Assembly: GCF_000808015.1 (NCBI RefSeq)
Contig: NZ_JWHR01000145.1
Coordinates: 1-6,744 of the forward strand
From: Terrisporobacter othiniensis
GTDB lineage: Bacteria > Bacillota > Clostridia > Peptostreptococcales > Peptostreptococcaceae
DNA length: 6,744 nucleotides
Reading direction: 5' to 3'
A program made the position numbers and the translations under genes. A model generated the notes under the pieces. That model did no database searches, was not told where the DNA came from, and saw only the letters and a list, made by a program, of their open reading frames with translations. Below are positions 5,831-6,744 of this stretch, piece by piece (position 1 is the first letter of the stretch; the number at the start of each line of letters is the position of its first letter).

Positions 5831-5860
5831 ATTATATGAAATGACAACTATAATTGTCAA
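5831..5860 (-). promoter_or_regulatory. Promoter of the ABC-XRE-DUF3169 operon
   Basis: On the minus strand a perfect TTGACA (5860-5855) and a perfect TATAAT (5836-5831) are separated by 18 bases, typical of the main vegetative sigma factor. The transcript should begin near 5824, giving a leader of about 50 bases with AGGAGGG before the ATG at 5774. It lies between the upstream gene's terminator and the ATPase, so the operon is independently transcribed. Such a strong promoter would need the flanking operators to be kept in check. Confidence 0.8.
5842..5859 (-). promoter_or_regulatory. Upstream operator overlapping the -35 element
   Basis: TGACAACTATAATTGTCA is a perfect-armed palindrome (TGACAA-N6-TTGTCA) that covers five of the six bases of the -35 element and most of the spacer. 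Occupancy would exclude RNA polymerase. The inner ACAA-N6-TTGT has the spacing of 434-type repressor operators, which fits the XRE protein encoded as third gene of the same operon; the binding itself is inferred. Confidence 0.7.
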
Positions 5861-5896
5861 CTTATAATTTTAATTTTTGTAAAAATATTGAATAAT

Positions 5897-5939
5897 AAAA
5901 AAGTAGGAGTTACATAGCTTTGTATAACTCCTACTTTTT
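5897..5939 (-). terminator. Strong rho-independent terminator, symmetrical
   Basis: Bases 5898-5912 and 5925-5939 form a 15-bp perfect stem (core GTAGGAGTTA / TAACTCCTAC) with a 12-base loop. On the minus strand it ends in six T residues and lies 46 bases after the stop of the 143-residue membrane protein. A five-T run on the other side means it could also stop plus-strand transcription, although no plus-strand gene is seen nearby. It insulates the ABC operon promoter. Confidence 0.92.
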
Positions 5940-5985
5940 ATTCTCATTATATTAAGATTGTTCACAAAATCTACTCAATCGGAAA

Positions 5986-6417
5986 TTATATATTGTTATA
6001 GTAGGTAATAATAATATGTGTTATACCAAAAAGTATTGATGATATGATTAATAATATTCTTCCTTGTATTATTCCACTTGATAGGAATAATATCGTTGGA
6101 ATAATAGCAAGTAACATTGCTTTTTTAATTGATGCCTTTCTAAAATATAAAAACCATACAATACAATATAGTATTGATAGTATAGCACTTAAAAACACAT
6201 ATAAAACTTTTCCATTAGGAAGGAAATATCCATAATCTAATAATGGTATGTTGAAAATCATCAAACCCATTGACCCAAATCTTCCTATTTGCTCAATAAG
6301 CTCAACTATCTTATTATTATATTTACTTTCGAAACTTTTCTCTTTAATAGCAAATATAATATTAGGTACCATAATTATTATCATAGTAATTAATCCATAT
6401 ATATTTAACCAATCCAT
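5986..6417 (-). CDS. Hypothetical membrane protein (143 aa, about five helices)
   Basis: A 143-residue protein with about five hydrophobic segments: residues 6-24 (IYGLITMIIIMVPNIIFAI), 49-61 (short, SMGLMIFNIPLLD), 71-92 (VLYVFLSAILSILYCIVWFLYF), 97-114 (IKKAMLLAIIPTILFLSS) and 119-138 (RILLIISSILFGITHIIITY). A charged loop, KEKSFESKYNNKIVELIEQIGRFG, follows the first helix and may be its most conserved part. AGGAAGGAT lies 7 bases before the ATG at 6417. It is bounded by its own likely promoter and a strong terminator, so it is probably a single-gene unit. The start resembles a conserved clostridial family of unknown function, but I cannot name it with certainty. Confidence 0.8.
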   Translation of the reverse strand: MDWLNIYGLITMIIIMVPNIIFAIKEKSFESKYNNKIVELIEQIGRFGSMGLMIFNIPLLDYGYFLPNGKVLYVFLSAILSILYCIVWFLYFRKASIKKAMLLAIIPTILFLSSGIIQGRILLIISSILFGITHIIITYYNNI

Positions 6418-6480
6418 TTGGTCTATCCTTCCTACAAAATACTATTTATCTATATGATATAAAAAGTAACCTTACTTCGT

Positions 6481-6509
6481 ATTATATTAATTTTGCGAAC
6501 TTATTTTAA
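6481..6509 (-). promoter_or_regulatory. Candidate promoter of the 143-residue membrane protein
   Basis: On the minus strand TTAAAA (6509-6504, four of six consensus bases) is followed after 17 bases by a perfect TATAAT (6486-6481). The start would be near 6474, giving a leader of about 57 bases. The -35 overlaps the end of the preceding gene. A weak inverted repeat followed by T residues (AAGTAAGGTTACTTTTT) lies just downstream and could attenuate or end transcription from the preceding gene. Confidence 0.4.
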
Positions 6510-6743
6510 CTTAAATAAATCATACTTTACAATATTTTTATTTTCATCTAAACTCTCGACTAACTTTAACTTGATATTCTGACCTATATTATATAAGTTA
6601 AATATTTCTTTGTCATTTATTTCATACTTACTTCCTTTATATTCTAATTCAACCATATATGTATCTGGTAATTTTGATGGAAATATATCTCCACCAACTT
6701 TCATTATTACCCCTTTGGAAACGTTTTTATTTATCCATCTCAT
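6501..6743 (-). CDS. Small soluble protein, possibly 5'-incomplete at window edge
   Basis: The frame encodes 80 residues with no membrane helix: MRWINKNVSKGVIMKVGGDIFPSK... would be too long to give in full, but the body alternates short strand-like segments (TYMVELEYKGSKYEI, NIKLKLVESLDENKNIV) with KEIFNLYNIGQN between them, suggesting a small beta-barrel fold. The first ATG is one base from the window end, so its ribosome binding site cannot be seen and the gene may start further upstream. An internal ATG at 6704 has AGGGG 5 bases before it and would give 67 residues; either start is possible. I do not recognise the family with confidence. It ends 83 bases before the next gene. Confidence 0.6.
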   Translation of the reverse strand: MRWINKNVSKGVIMKVGGDIFPSKLPDTYMVELEYKGSKYEINDKEIFNLYNIGQNIKLKLVESLDENKNIVKYDLFKLK

Positions 6744-6744
6744 A

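Noticed and set aside
6044..6457. Plus-strand frames of 63 and 69 codons opposite the 143-residue membrane protein
   Set aside because: Antisense shadows without translation signals; the minus-strand gene has promoter, ribosome binding site and terminator.
1..6744. CRISPR array, insertion sequence or other mobile element
   Set aside because: No spaced direct repeats, transposase or integrase-like frame, or matching terminal repeats were seen despite the decayed left part.

Overview
This is a very AT-rich window. Its codon use favours AGA, ATA, TTA and AAA, it has strong AGGAGG-type ribosome binding sites, and every convincing gene lies on the minus strand. It looks like chromosomal DNA of a low-GC Bacillota, most likely a Clostridium-type bacterium (inferred from composition and protein style; no rRNA or marker gene is present). 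I see no rRNA, tRNA, CRISPR array, insertion sequence or phage gene.

Right part (about 2500-6744), in transcription order. First is the end of a small soluble protein at the window edge (6743-6501). Next is a 143-residue membrane protein (6417-5986) closed by a strong hairpin terminator (5939-5897). Then comes a compact four-gene operon (5774-2559): an ABC ATPase of the YhaQ/NatA type, an ABC-2 permease of the YhaP/NatB type, a 71-residue XRE-type DNA-binding protein and a DUF3169-like six-helix membrane protein. Joints are tight: a 1-nt overlap, a 36-nt gap and an 8-nt overlap. A clear terminator (2539-2501) closes the operon. Its promoter has a perfect -35 and a perfect -10 and is flanked by two palindromes of the form TGACAA-N6-TTGTCA, one on the -35/spacer and one at the transcription start. 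The ACAA-N6-TTGT core has the geometry used by 434-type repressors, and the operon encodes an XRE protein, so autoregulation is a reasonable hypothesis.

Left part (1-2500) looks worn. A GNAT acetyltransferase (2465-2154) stops after its acetyl-CoA-binding motif and lacks its C-terminal third. A short unexplained segment follows (about 1870-2020). Then comes a small gene cluster read leftward: a small lipoprotein whose best ribosome binding site points to an ATG one base out of frame, a 103-residue membrane protein, a 54-residue membrane protein and an intact GNAT acetyltransferase (902-423). The left edge (397-34) holds an unrecognised membrane-protein fragment readable only by changing frame at least twice. 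Frame breaks are concentrated here, while the right part keeps long open frames through comparable homopolymers, which suggests real gene decay rather than uniform sequencing error.

The most useful leads are the tandem operator and XRE autoregulation hypothesis for the ABC operon, and the homopolymer frame breaks in the left part.
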